From Diplonema japonicum (lineage: Eukaryota > Euglenozoa > Diplonemea > Diplonemida > Diplonemidae): 64,000 nucleotides of DNA. Shown one piece after another: positions 44,501 to 52,491 of the stretch. The stretch is from NCBI GenBank assembly GCA_964019335.1, contig OZ025656.1:494001-558000 (forward strand). Direction: 5' to 3'. The position numbers were made by a program, and so were the translations under genes. The notes under the pieces are model-generated. The model was not told the DNA's origin, searched no databases, and saw nothing but the letters and a program-made list of their open reading frames with translations. The first letter of the stretch is position 1, and every line of letters begins with the position of its first letter.

Positions 44501-44610
44501 AGCCTGCTGTCGGGAACCGTCCCTGGCTCAGCACAGGTTTCTTTACAGTCCGACCGTGGACTTGTGCAGAAAAGAAACAGTTAGTTCCGTCTTCGATGTG
44601 TGTTCCGTAG
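26546..44610 (+). CDS. giant secreted multidomain adhesion-type protein (about 5,974 residues)
   Basis: Exon 1 (26546-42475) is one open frame of 5,310 codons. Three introns follow: 42476-42509, 42603-42638 and 42786-42855, all phase 0. Exons 42510-42602, 42639-42785 and 42856-44610 keep the frame open to the TAG at 44608-44610. An N-terminal signal peptide (MFCVITLLLAFG) and no membrane helix point to secretion. Repeated ConA/LamG-like jelly-roll modules (motifs such as VTVCLWHK, WVHFCLVLQDN, FYLGTAG, GSLAEVRVW) recur at least ten times. Between them lie PAN/WSC-like cysteine modules, discoidin-like segments, two FG-GAP/VCBS-like blocks (residues about 2410-2530 and 3157-3250, with DVDDDGTADV and DWDGDDDVDV) and a Ser/Thr-rich stretch (about 1228-1618). 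The last exon adds PAN-like and EGF-like cysteine modules. An in-frame-neighbour ATG at 26536 is in another frame. Likely a matrix, cell-coat or adhesion protein; binding partners unknown. Confidence 0.85.
30240..31390 (+). repeat. coding Ser/Thr-rich repeat region within the giant gene
   Basis: About 390 codons dominated by Ser, Thr and Leu in loose units such as SLSHTYSLTDT, SLSPTFSLS and SLTETxT, with spaced Tyr/Phe. The period is about 8-12 residues and not strict. Codon use is varied, so the DNA is not a simple tandem repeat. This looks like a mucin-like or amyloid-like stalk. Its composition also makes long antisense open frames (for example 30244-30501 and 30985-31386) that I do not consider genes. 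Confidence 0.8.
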
Positions 44611-44751
44611 TCGCCAGTTTTCCATTTACACTTCAATCTTAATACAGTACTCTATCGAGGCTGGACCACAGTTACTCAAAAGCTTTTAAATTATGCTTGC
44701 ATCCAGCATCCTCTCAAGTTATTCATTTACACTTATCGAAACAAACTAATA

Positions 44752-47511
44752 ATGCGATGGCTTTTACTTTTTGTGTGTTCTATTAGCACTTCTGTTGCTG
44801 AGAACATAACGGAGATAGGGATGTGCCGCGATGGGTTCTCGAAGCAGTCCTCCAGGCTGTGCTCGAGTGGGAACAGGGGGCGTGTCGTCGATTCAACAAC
44901 GTGCGACAATGCACGAAGGGATGGGATCTTCCCTGCTGTTCTTTGTCGTTTTGAGTGTTTAGTGGGGAAGTGCATGGCGGAACCAGAGTGCAGTGGATTT
45001 GCAGTGCACTACTCGAAGGGGAAGATGCAGAGTGGCGTGCTAGTCATGCATCTGGATGAGAAGGGGAGCAAGCCGATGAAGGGGGTGAAGTGCTTTGCGA
45101 AGACTGAGCACTTGAAATGTGAACAGTTGTGCGAAGAGAACTCGGTGTGCGAGGACGGGGCGTACAGCAACACACCGGCACTTTGTGAATACGGCGGTGA
45201 TTGTGCAGACTGTGGGAAGCGTCCTATCGTGCCTTCCTTGCAAAACCATTACAGTGTGGAACATGGCTTGTGCTGGACATCAGCCATGCCCACGTCTCGC
45301 CTGTGCAGCGCAGCCTCGGCCGTCTCTGGCCTCCCTGCTACGTGTTCTTCTGCCAATTCGCACGGCATTGTCTCTTCTTCCTCCTGCGACTACTCGTGCC
45401 TCCAGACCCGGTGTACTTCCGATCCTTCTTGCGCAGGATTTTACCTGCTTTCAGGTACACCAATAAGCTTCACAGCAATCTTTCTCTGGTACATCGGTGA
45501 AGTGTTCCACCCGTTAGACATGTCACCCTGTTACGTGAAACGAAGTGTGTTGCTGTGCAACAACACCTGCCCCACAGCTATGGACGGGGTTTGCGACGAT
45601 AGCTGCCCAAAGGGAACCGACTGCCACGACTGTGGCGTGTTGTCAAAGCAGCACGCCGACCACCTTGCCCAGTCCAGCCACCCGCACCTGCTCTGCAACG
45701 ACTCGTGCACGGAATGGAGGCGTGATGGACTATGTCAGGACGGGGGCTCTGAGTCCGATGCTGCGTACTGTCCCCTGGGCACTGATTGCACGGATTGCGG
45801 TATCAGAATTGTGGGAATACATGCTGTGACCAATGCACCAGGGGCCACGCCAAGCAAAGTGCCAGCGACTTCGGCACCGGTCACCAATATCCCGAGTGTG
45901 CCGTTACCCGTGACCCTCGAACCAAGCCATCTGACTTCTTCACCCCAAACGACGGAACCGTCCGTAAGTCCCGTGCAACCAGAGACAGCATCTCCCGAGG
46001 TGTCAACTGCAATGCCAGAGATGGCACAGCCAAAGACCGCACAACCAACGACGATAGAGCCAAAGACCGCACAACCAATGACGATAGAGCCAAAGACAAC
46101 AGAACCAATGACGGCACAGCCAGAGATCATTCCTAAGACTGTGCAACCAGAGACGGCAGGACCTATGACGGCAGAACTGACCGCACAGCCAGAGATCATT
46201 CCTGAGACTGTGCAACCAGAGACAGCACAACCAATGATGCCAACGGAGCACCCCGACACATTGATACCTGTTGAGCACCCGACTCACCAACCAGCTCCTC
46301 CATTGTTTCCTCTCTGCAGCAATGAGTGCGGCTTTTCCAACGACAGTATCTGCGACGACGGGGGGTTGTGTGCTTATGGAACTGATTGCACCGACTGCGG
46401 CGTTCGCCGCCTTTCCTTCAGCGCTATGTACTGCAAGGACACCTCCAGGCTGTGTCCCGCGAGCGGTGCAACCTGCGTGGGGTCCCTAGTTGATGGGACG
46501 TTTCATCAGAAAAGATGTGACTTGACGTGCTTGCTGAGCAGGTGTCACTCCTCACCCGACTGTGCGGCTGTCGTGCAAGCTGGCGACAAATTCACACTTG
46601 TGAAGAAAAGCGAGCCAGGCGATGCACTGTGCTATGTGAAGGACAATGTGCAGGTAAACCCCTTCGTAAGAGGAGGGACGTCGTGTGAAGAGCCATTCTA
46701 CAAGCGCAACCTGTGCTTAGAATCGCCGGGAGACCCCTTGTGCAAAGGGGCTGTGGACGGGTACTTTTCAACGTCAGTATGCAACAGTGAATGTTTGGCG
46801 AAGAGGTGTGGGATGGAGAAATCGTGCAAAGGGTACGGGGTGGGGCCACATGGAGGGGGTTTCGTGGGGTCGTTGAAAGCACCTGGAGGTCAGAGGCAAG
46901 GAGGGGTGAGGTGCAGAGTGAAGGAACCGGTCACGTTCGAGGTCACAACGACGAGAGCTGAGACGGGAACGACCCAACTGAAACTAGCGATGAGCCCTGG
47001 TGAATGGTTGAAAAAGGTTGATTTTTTCGAGCGGAAGAACATCACAGGTATCTCACGTGAAGACGTGAAGCGGGTTACCTACGACGGTCGGTACATAGTG
47101 GTGCAGCTTTATGGCGACAGGCGAAGTGCAGTTAAGTCGCAGTGGTTTGTTGAAGAGTTCAAGGTGCACAATAGCAGCTTTGACGATCCTGTCATCCACC
47201 TGTCGTCGGGAGTTGCAACATGGTGTGTCATGGGCCTTATTGTTGCTGTGATATGCACCGCGGTTTTCACCACAAGAGGTTTCTCCAAGAAGAAGATTCT
47301 TGTTCCACGTCTTCCTGAGCCCTATGCGAAGCTTACCAAGGCCGGGTCGCCTCCGAGGGACAACTCCCCTTGCTCGCAGACCTCACTCCACGACATTGTT
47401 AGCACCCCTGGGCCCGCCCTCCTCTCCACATCCCCGTCGTGTTTCGCCCATGAAAGCGATATTGAAAACCGCAGGCGACGATCGTCTTCAAAGTCTTCGC
47501 CTAGCGGGTGA
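44752..47511 (+). CDS. cysteine-rich single-pass surface protein
   Basis: 919 residues. Signal peptide (MRWLLLFVCSISTSVA), then an ectodomain with repeated cysteine modules of two kinds: C..RLCS...C(x)n-type PAN-like blocks (SCDYSCLQTRCTSDPSCAGF, CDLTCLLSRCHSSPDCAA), and several units of the form C...C...DG.CDDGG...GTDCTDCG, near residues 300, 340 and 540. A Pro/Thr/Gln repeat stalk (about 365-515, QPETAQPMT-like units) separates them. One transmembrane helix lies near 821-842 (TWCVMGLIVAVICTAVFTT), followed by a basic, Ser/Pro-rich cytoplasmic tail. It starts 141 bp after the giant gene and shares cysteine-module style with it; a receptor or anchor role for that protein is only a guess. No intron. 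Confidence 0.8.
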   Translation: MRWLLLFVCSISTSVAENITEIGMCRDGFSKQSSRLCSSGNRGRVVDSTTCDNARRDGIFPAVLCRFECLVGKCMAEPECSGFAVHYSKGKMQSGVLVMHLDEKGSKPMKGVKCFAKTEHLKCEQLCEENSVCEDGAYSNTPALCEYGGDCADCGKRPIVPSLQNHYSVEHGLCWTSAMPTSRLCSAASAVSGLPATCSSANSHGIVSSSSCDYSCLQTRCTSDPSCAGFYLLSGTPISFTAIFLWYIGEVFHPLDMSPCYVKRSVLLCNNTCPTAMDGVCDDSCPKGTDCHDCGVLSKQHADHLAQSSHPHLLCNDSCTEWRRDGLCQDGGSESDAAYCPLGTDCTDCGIRIVGIHAVTNAPGATPSKVPATSAPVTNIPSVPLPVTLEPSHLTSSPQTTEPSVSPVQPETASPEVSTAMPEMAQPKTAQPTTIEPKTAQPMTIEPKTTEPMTAQPEIIPKTVQPETAGPMTAELTAQPEIIPETVQPETAQPMMPTEHPDTLIPVEHPTHQPAPPLFPLCSNECGFSNDSICDDGGLCAYGTDCTDCGVRRLSFSAMYCKDTSRLCPASGATCVGSLVDGTFHQKRCDLTCLLSRCHSSPDCAAVVQAGDKFTLVKKSEPGDALCYVKDNVQVNPFVRGGTSCEEPFYKRNLCLESPGDPLCKGAVDGYFSTSVCNSECLAKRCGMEKSCKGYGVGPHGGGFVGSLKAPGGQRQGGVRCRVKEPVTFEVTTTRAETGTTQLKLAMSPGEWLKKVDFFERKNITGISREDVKRVTYDGRYIVVQLYGDRRSAVKSQWFVEEFKVHNSSFDDPVIHLSSGVATWCVMGLIVAVICTAVFTTRGFSKKKILVPRLPEPYAKLTKAGSPPRDNSPCSQTSLHDIVSTPGPALLSTSPSCFAHESDIENRRRRSSSKSSPSG

Positions 47512-47727
47512 ACAGGCTTCTATAAAGGTTCTATCTAGTTAAGTTTTCTTCTTCTTCTTTCTTTCTCCTTTCTTAATATTTCACAGCTAGTAACCACTAC
47601 TATTAGTTTTTTATTGTTTTCCACCCATTTTCCGTTCAACCCACACACATTTTCTGAACAGGAGGCGGAGGAGGGTGAGGGTGAGGTGAAACAAAAAAAA
47701 AAGAAAAAAAACAAATACTTGAAAAGA

Positions 47728-48083
47728 ATGACGTCTTTGGAAAAATTGAAAAAAGTGCTGGAGCAGCTGAAGTCAGACGGGAGTGTGGTAGGGTACGCGG
47801 TGTTCGAACTGCAAGACCGGCAGTCGGTGAAAATACTATCGGAGGGAAAACTGGGAGAGGGCGAGTCGGAGGCAGAGACGGTGTCGGAGATGCTGCAGAT
47901 GCTGGGCACGTGTTTGAACGGCAGTGAAACGTTTAAAGAACTGTCCATATCGTATCCAGAGTCCACATTCCACGGGATGATCATCGGTGACTACGAGGTT
48001 TGTGTCCTCTCCCCCCCCTCCCCTTTTTTTCCCCACCCCCCACCCCCCCCACTTTACAGGTCGTCTACCGTTCGCTGAAATAG
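47728..48083 (+). CDS. LAMTOR4-like roadblock/longin-fold protein, one intron
   Basis: Exons 47728-47997 and 48060-48083, intron 47998-48059 (GTTTGTG, long C/T tract, TTTACAG, 62 nt). The protein is 97 residues; without splicing the end would be Pro/Ser homopolymer. The layout VGYAVFELQD...LSEGK...VSEMLQMLGTCL...FKELSISYPESTFHGMIIGDYEVVYRSLK follows the order of LAMTOR4 (GYLVLSEG...[27 protein letters not shown]), and the length is nearly the same (99 in humans). LAMTOR4 is part of the Ragulator complex on lysosomes. Similarity is moderate, so another roadblock-type protein is possible. Confidence 0.6.
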
Positions 48084-48273
48084 GAGACCCTCAATAAAAA
48101 AGAAGAGAGAACAGTGTTTTTTTTTCTTCTTCTCTTCTCTCCGTCTTTTCCACTATTGTTTATTTTAGTTCAAAAAAAAAAAAAAGAGAAAAAAAAGAAA
48201 ATCTCCGAAGAGGGGGGAAGGGGGGGGAGAGAGGGAAAGAAAAGAAAAAAAAAAGAAGAAGAAACACAAGGTA

Positions 48274-49034
48274 ATGCTGTATGGGTTGCTATTCGGCGCG
48301 CAGCATTTCAAAGACGATGACAACTTCCCAGATTGGATCAAGAAGGCTCCTGTGAGCCAGGAGGTCGACGAGTGGACCGCGAGGGATCTCACGAACATAT
48401 CATGGTTAATGACGAATGCTATAACTCAGAAATCTGCAAGATTCGACCAGTTGCTAGTTAACCCGTGGCAAGACCCTATGGACCGCCCGGAGATGGTCGC
48501 AGGAGGGATGCTTGTTGCGGGGCTCATGATGGGTGTTGGGAGGGGCTTTTTCATGGCGAAAGATATCGCATTGAGATCGAACGATCCATTTACGATGGCC
48601 ACAGCGGCAATGGCAACAAGCCTTTTCAAGTACGGTGCGTCGATGGGTATTATAGGAGGCAGTCTTTTAGCAGGGGATAGGATAGTTCAGCATGGGCGAC
48701 GCACCCTCGCCGAGCGGCAAGGGGTAGAATTGTCGAAAACGCAGGATGTGGAACGAACCCCACTTAACTACGCGATTTCTGTGGCAACCTCCACCTCAGC
48801 GTTCACTCTTATGGACGCACGCAGGCCAACACCACTCCTCCGAAACCTAGCGTTGTGGACAGTGCCTGGTCTTGTGGTATGGAGTGGATCAATTGAAAGT
48901 TTTTTTTTATTTACACGCAGATCGGATATTCAGTTGGGATCTTCAAGTGCAGGGTGATCGAGACAATGCGGCAGGACATGCTTGATGATGGTGCCAGACG
49001 GGCCTTTTACAATACAATCAATGACGATGAATGA
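48274..49034 (+). CDS. putative mitochondrial membrane protein, one intron
   Basis: Exons 48274-48876 and 48921-49034; intron 48877-48920 (GTATGG, T-rich, CACGCAG, 44 nt). 238 residues. The spliced end (IGYSVGIFKCRVIETMRQDMLDDGARRAFYN...) reads as ordinary protein, while the unspliced frame runs into Phe-rich sequence. Three or four moderately hydrophobic, Gly/Ala/Met-rich segments are visible (MVAGGMLVAGLMMGVGRGFF, ATAAMATSLFKYGASMGIIGG, PLLRNLALWTVPGLVVIGYSVG). This Gly-rich helical pattern recalls Tim17/22-type or other inner-membrane proteins, but no diagnostic motif is present. Confidence 0.65.
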
Positions 49035-49199
49035 TGGGTTTTTTTTTTTTTTTTTTTTCCCCTTTTTTTTTTTTTTTTTTTTTTTCTCGTTTTTTTTTTT
49101 TTTTTAAACAAAAGATTTTTTTCCGTTCTGTCCCTTAACAAAAGAAAGAAAGAAAAGGGAGAAAAAAAGAAGAAGAAAAAAAAAAAGAAAAGAAAAAAG

Positions 49200-49610
49200 A
49201 TGTCCGACACGGACAAGCAAGCCATGTCATATGAGGGCGTGGACGTGGGAAAGGGCAACGTGCCGTACTTTGAATGGAACCAGGTTTTTAGCTTTGCGCA
49301 CAAACAAGATAAAACGGGTAAAACCTTGGATCGAAAACTGCCTCCCGATGTCGCGCTGGATGCGCTTGGGGGCAGCCGTGGGCTGTCTCCCTACGATCCC
49401 TCGATGGGGAGATGGCACGTTTGCAGAACACCAAACGACGCATATTTGAAATGTCTCTCCGATAAAAAAATGTCCGACTGGGACCCTCACGAAAGAGTTG
49501 CAAAGTGCTACGAGCAGAAAACCACATTGATGACGTGCCTGGTGAAGCACAAGAAGGCGGAAAAACTTAAAAAAAAAGAAAACGAGGGATCTGCTGACCC
49601 GCTGAAATAA
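49200..49610 (+). CDS. twin CX9C (CHCH) protein
   Basis: 136 residues with two exact CX9C motifs: Cys75-Cys85 and Cys103-Cys113. This is the coiled-coil-helix fold imported into the mitochondrial intermembrane space and oxidised by Mia40/Erv1. The N-terminal 70 residues are hydrophilic with no presequence, as expected for this import route. The Lys-rich C-terminal tail is partly homopolymer-coded. Several respiratory-complex subunits and assembly factors share this fold; which one this is cannot be told from motifs alone. Confidence 0.8.
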   Translation: MSDTDKQAMSYEGVDVGKGNVPYFEWNQVFSFAHKQDKTGKTLDRKLPPDVALDALGGSRGLSPYDPSMGRWHVCRTPNDAYLKCLSDKKMSDWDPHERVAKCYEQKTTLMTCLVKHKKAEKLKKKENEGSADPLK

Positions 49611-49685
49611 AAACTCCCCCCCCCCCCTCCCCTTTTTTTTCCAATCGTAAGGGGAAACCATTTATAAAAAAACAAAAGGAGGGGA

Positions 49686-50578
49686 ATGTATGTAAATGGA
49701 AGAACAGTGGCGATGCGGGCCCTTCGTAGGCATTCTATTGACCTAAAACTGCACCCGTGGAACTCCACATCTGAGGAGATAAATGAAACCATAGAGAGCG
49801 TGAAAGAAACGGTCGAAAAAAATTTAAAAACAGGGGAAGGGGGCAGTTTGAAGATTGTCGGTGCTAAATCAGTTATAGCCGCTGTGAAGGGTTTGGCATT
49901 GGCAGAAGAATCATTGACGGGTGGCCATGAATCAGCATGGGGCGGCGAAGGAGGCATGACATGCATAGTTGAGCGAGAGAATAAAAATTTCCACACATTC
50001 GTCATTCGATACACTAAGGAGGGGTTTCAATTCCCAGAATCTGCTAGGATGACCGATGTCTTGGACAAATCAGAGCTGACCGAAGATATTTACCAGTGGG
50101 CCGCAGCAACTCCGACAAATTACTGGACTGATGAACCTTTGCAGCTTGATTTCAACAAAGACAGCCCGGAGTACAAGCGCCCCTACCACCTCAGTTCTGC
50201 AGAGTTTGTTGAAAATATCCTTACCCATCCCAAGAACGAGTCGATTGTTCGCGGGATGGGGCCGTCAATATTCAACTGCCTTCAAGTCATCTCTCACGCC
50301 ACCAACGCCATCGAGCTTCCGGTTCATTTCAGCCCCAGGCACCTCCCTGTCGACTCCACCGCTGTGTCAACCTTCAAAGACGATATCAGAGATTACTTTG
50401 AGCGGGGCATGGTGCACTTCCGGGATACTGACGCGCTGCCTTCGCGAAGGGCAGATGGAAAGGTCCTGACACCACCCGAGGTTTGCCTTTTTTATTTTTT
50501 TATTTTGAAATTGATTAATTCCAGGACTTCGATGAATCGGATTATTTTACAGTTGCATTCGGTGTCAGGATTCAATGA
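49686..50578 (+). CDS. hypothetical protein, likely mitochondrial, weak Alba/SpoVS-like segment
   Basis: Exons 49686-50480 and 50525-50578, intron 50481-50524 (GTTTGCC, T-rich, TTCCAG). 282 residues; a second ATG at residue 10 (MRALRRHSIDLKLH) would give a basic N-terminus suited to mitochondrial import. Residues about 55-80 (SLKIVGAKSVIAAVKGLALAEESL) look like the core strand-helix of Alba/SpoVS-type nucleic-acid-binding folds. The match is short and the rest is unrecognised. No membrane segment is seen. Confidence 0.65.
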
Positions 50579-50814
50579 CACAACGAAAAAAAAAAAGGAT
50601 GAGGAAAAAAAAATCAACATTATAAAAAAAAAAAAAAAAAAAAGAAGTGTAGTGTGGTCCCCCCCCCCCCCCCCCCCATTTCCATTCCCGACAAAAAAAT
50701 TCTTCTTTTTTTTAAAATCTTTTTGTGTTTTCCGTTCCAATACCCTGTATTATGTTTTCATAAAAGAAAAAGAAAAAAAAGAAGAAGGTACCCCCCCTTC
50801 CCCCCCGCCTTCCG

Positions 50815-52038
50815 ATGGACGCGTACGAGCAGCTGGAGATGATAGGTTACGGAAGCTTTGGAAGAGTAGCGAAGATCAGGAGGAAGTACGACGGAAGGGA
50901 GTTCGTGTGGAAGGAGATGGACTTCGGGAAGATGAACGACAAGGAGAAACAGCTGATCGTGTCCGAGGTGAATATCTTACGAGGCTTCAAACACCCTTAC
51001 ATTGTAAGGTACTACGACAGGATCATCGACAGGGACGCATTCAAGATATACATCATTATGGAATTCTGCGACCGTGGCGACCTTGCGGCCACCATCAAGA
51101 GAAACAAACAAAACAACATCATCCCCGACGAAAGACATGTGTGGCGCATCGCCCTGCAGCTCTGTTTAGCTTTGGAACAATGCCACTGCAGAAAAGAAGG
51201 AAAGATCCTCCACAGGGACATCAAACCAGCTAACATCCTTCTAGACAAGGACAACAATGTAAAACTGGGCGATTTTGGCTTGGCAAGGATAATGGGCGAC
51301 CAGTCCATTCTCGCGCACACCACAGTAGGAACGCCTTACTACATGTCACCAGAACAGATCAACGATCAGCCTTATGATGAACGAAGTGATGTGTGGGGGC
51401 TTGGTTGTGTTCTTTACGAGTACTGTCAAGGGCATCCTCCTTTCGAGGCGAACAGCCAGTTATCCCTTGCCACTAAGATTAAGGCTGGTCGGTATAAACC
51501 ATTGCTGAGGCATTCTAATGAGATTGCATCATTTATCGCATTGTGTCTCTCGGTTGACTCTGCAAGGAGGCCCAGCGTGGAAGAGCTGCTTTCGCTTCCT
51601 TGTCTTTCATTCAGGTTGAAGGAGAAGAAGCTTTCCAACCATTACCACGAGCTGAAGCGCAAAGAGGATGAGCTTCATGAACGTGAGGCTGTGATTGCCG
51701 CCAAGGAAGCAGATATTCGCCGACGGGAAGCCATTCTCGAAGAGAGGGAAAGAGATGTTCTGTCCACACCCGACAAGGCCGCAGAGGTCATGACAACACC
51801 CCCCAGCAGGACCAGCGCGTCGTCTGCTAGATATTCTTCAGAGGCCAGTACGCCTCCCCACGTGGCGAACCCTACCGCAAACCAGCTGTATTATGGTTCT
51901 CCCCCAAGCGTGTGCTCGTCGAGGACAGGTACCCCACAACGTTACCACCAGCACCCCCATTCCCACGTGACACGGCAAGGTTCCCTGGGGTCGGCCTACT
52001 CAAGACCCAGAGGTAATAGTTATCTCCCTTCTCAGTAG
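50815..52038 (+). CDS. NIMA-related (NEK) serine/threonine kinase
   Basis: 407 residues. All kinase motifs are present: glycine loop GYGSFG (11-16), ATP-binding Lys33, HRDIKPAN (133-140), DFG (153-155) and SPE (178-180) after VGTPYYMSPE. The N-terminal kinase domain with LRGFKHPYIVRYYDRI and DLAATIKRNKQ-type lobe is NEK2-like. After the kinase, residues 275-325 form a short coiled coil (KRKEDELHEREAVIAAKEADIRRREAILEE in style), then a Ser/Pro/Thr-rich tail. NEKs act in centrosome, basal-body and cilium control. The pyrimidine stretch CCCCCCCTTCCCCCCCGCCTTCCG-like at about 50790-50812 lies right before the ATG. Confidence 0.92.
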   Translation: MDAYEQLEMIGYGSFGRVAKIRRKYDGREFVWKEMDFGKMNDKEKQLIVSEVNILRGFKHPYIVRYYDRIIDRDAFKIYIIMEFCDRGDLAATIKRNKQNNIIPDERHVWRIALQLCLALEQCHCRKEGKILHRDIKPANILLDKDNNVKLGDFGLARIMGDQSILAHTTVGTPYYMSPEQINDQPYDERSDVWGLGCVLYEYCQGHPPFEANSQLSLATKIKAGRYKPLLRHSNEIASFIALCLSVDSARRPSVEELLSLPCLSFRLKEKKLSNHYHELKRKEDELHEREAVIAAKEADIRRREAILEERERDVLSTPDKAAEVMTTPPSRTSASSARYSSEASTPPHVANPTANQLYYGSPPSVCSSRTGTPQRYHQHPHSHVTRQGSLGSAYSRPRGNSYLPSQ

Positions 52039-52491
52039 ATTTTTGACGCTGTGCTTATAGCGGGTTTAGATTACTTTTTTTTTTTTTTTTTTAAATTGGT
52101 TTTTTTTTTTTTTTAATAGATGTTTTTTTTAGAAGATTTTGAATAGAAAAAAAAGGGGAGGGCGGGAGAGAAAGAAAAAAGAAACAAAACAATCTCCCTT
52201 TTCCCTTTTTTTCTTTTCTTTTTTTTTGCGTCCCCCCCCCCCAACCCTCCACTCCATGATGTGATGGCAGCTTTTGCAGCCCAATAGAACGAGGAAGGAG
52301 GAAAAAATTAGAAATTCACACAAAAAAGTCAGTTTTTGAGCTAACTATATCGTACCTTTCTCTTTACCTTTTCTTTCTTTTCTATTTTCTCCCTCCCTTC
52401 AGGTGTTAGAAAAAAAAGAACATCCCCCCCCCCCCCCCCTCTTATTCTTCCTGAACATACCGAACAACCTCAGGCGCCGAGGGGACATTAA
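52039..52491. other. spacer, homopolymer-rich
   Basis: T-runs after the kinase stop, then A/G-rich and C/T-rich blocks, including a C-run at about 52424-52439. No gene seen. The C/T block near 52330-52445 may be the polypyrimidine tract for the next gene. Confidence 0.55.

Noticed and set aside
44590-44751. Extra intron and exon at the end of the giant gene (GTGTGTTCC ... AATACAG)
   Set aside because: The spliced frame would stay open but yield ordinary-looking spacer translation overlapping the next gene's start; the simple stop at 44608-44610 is preferred.
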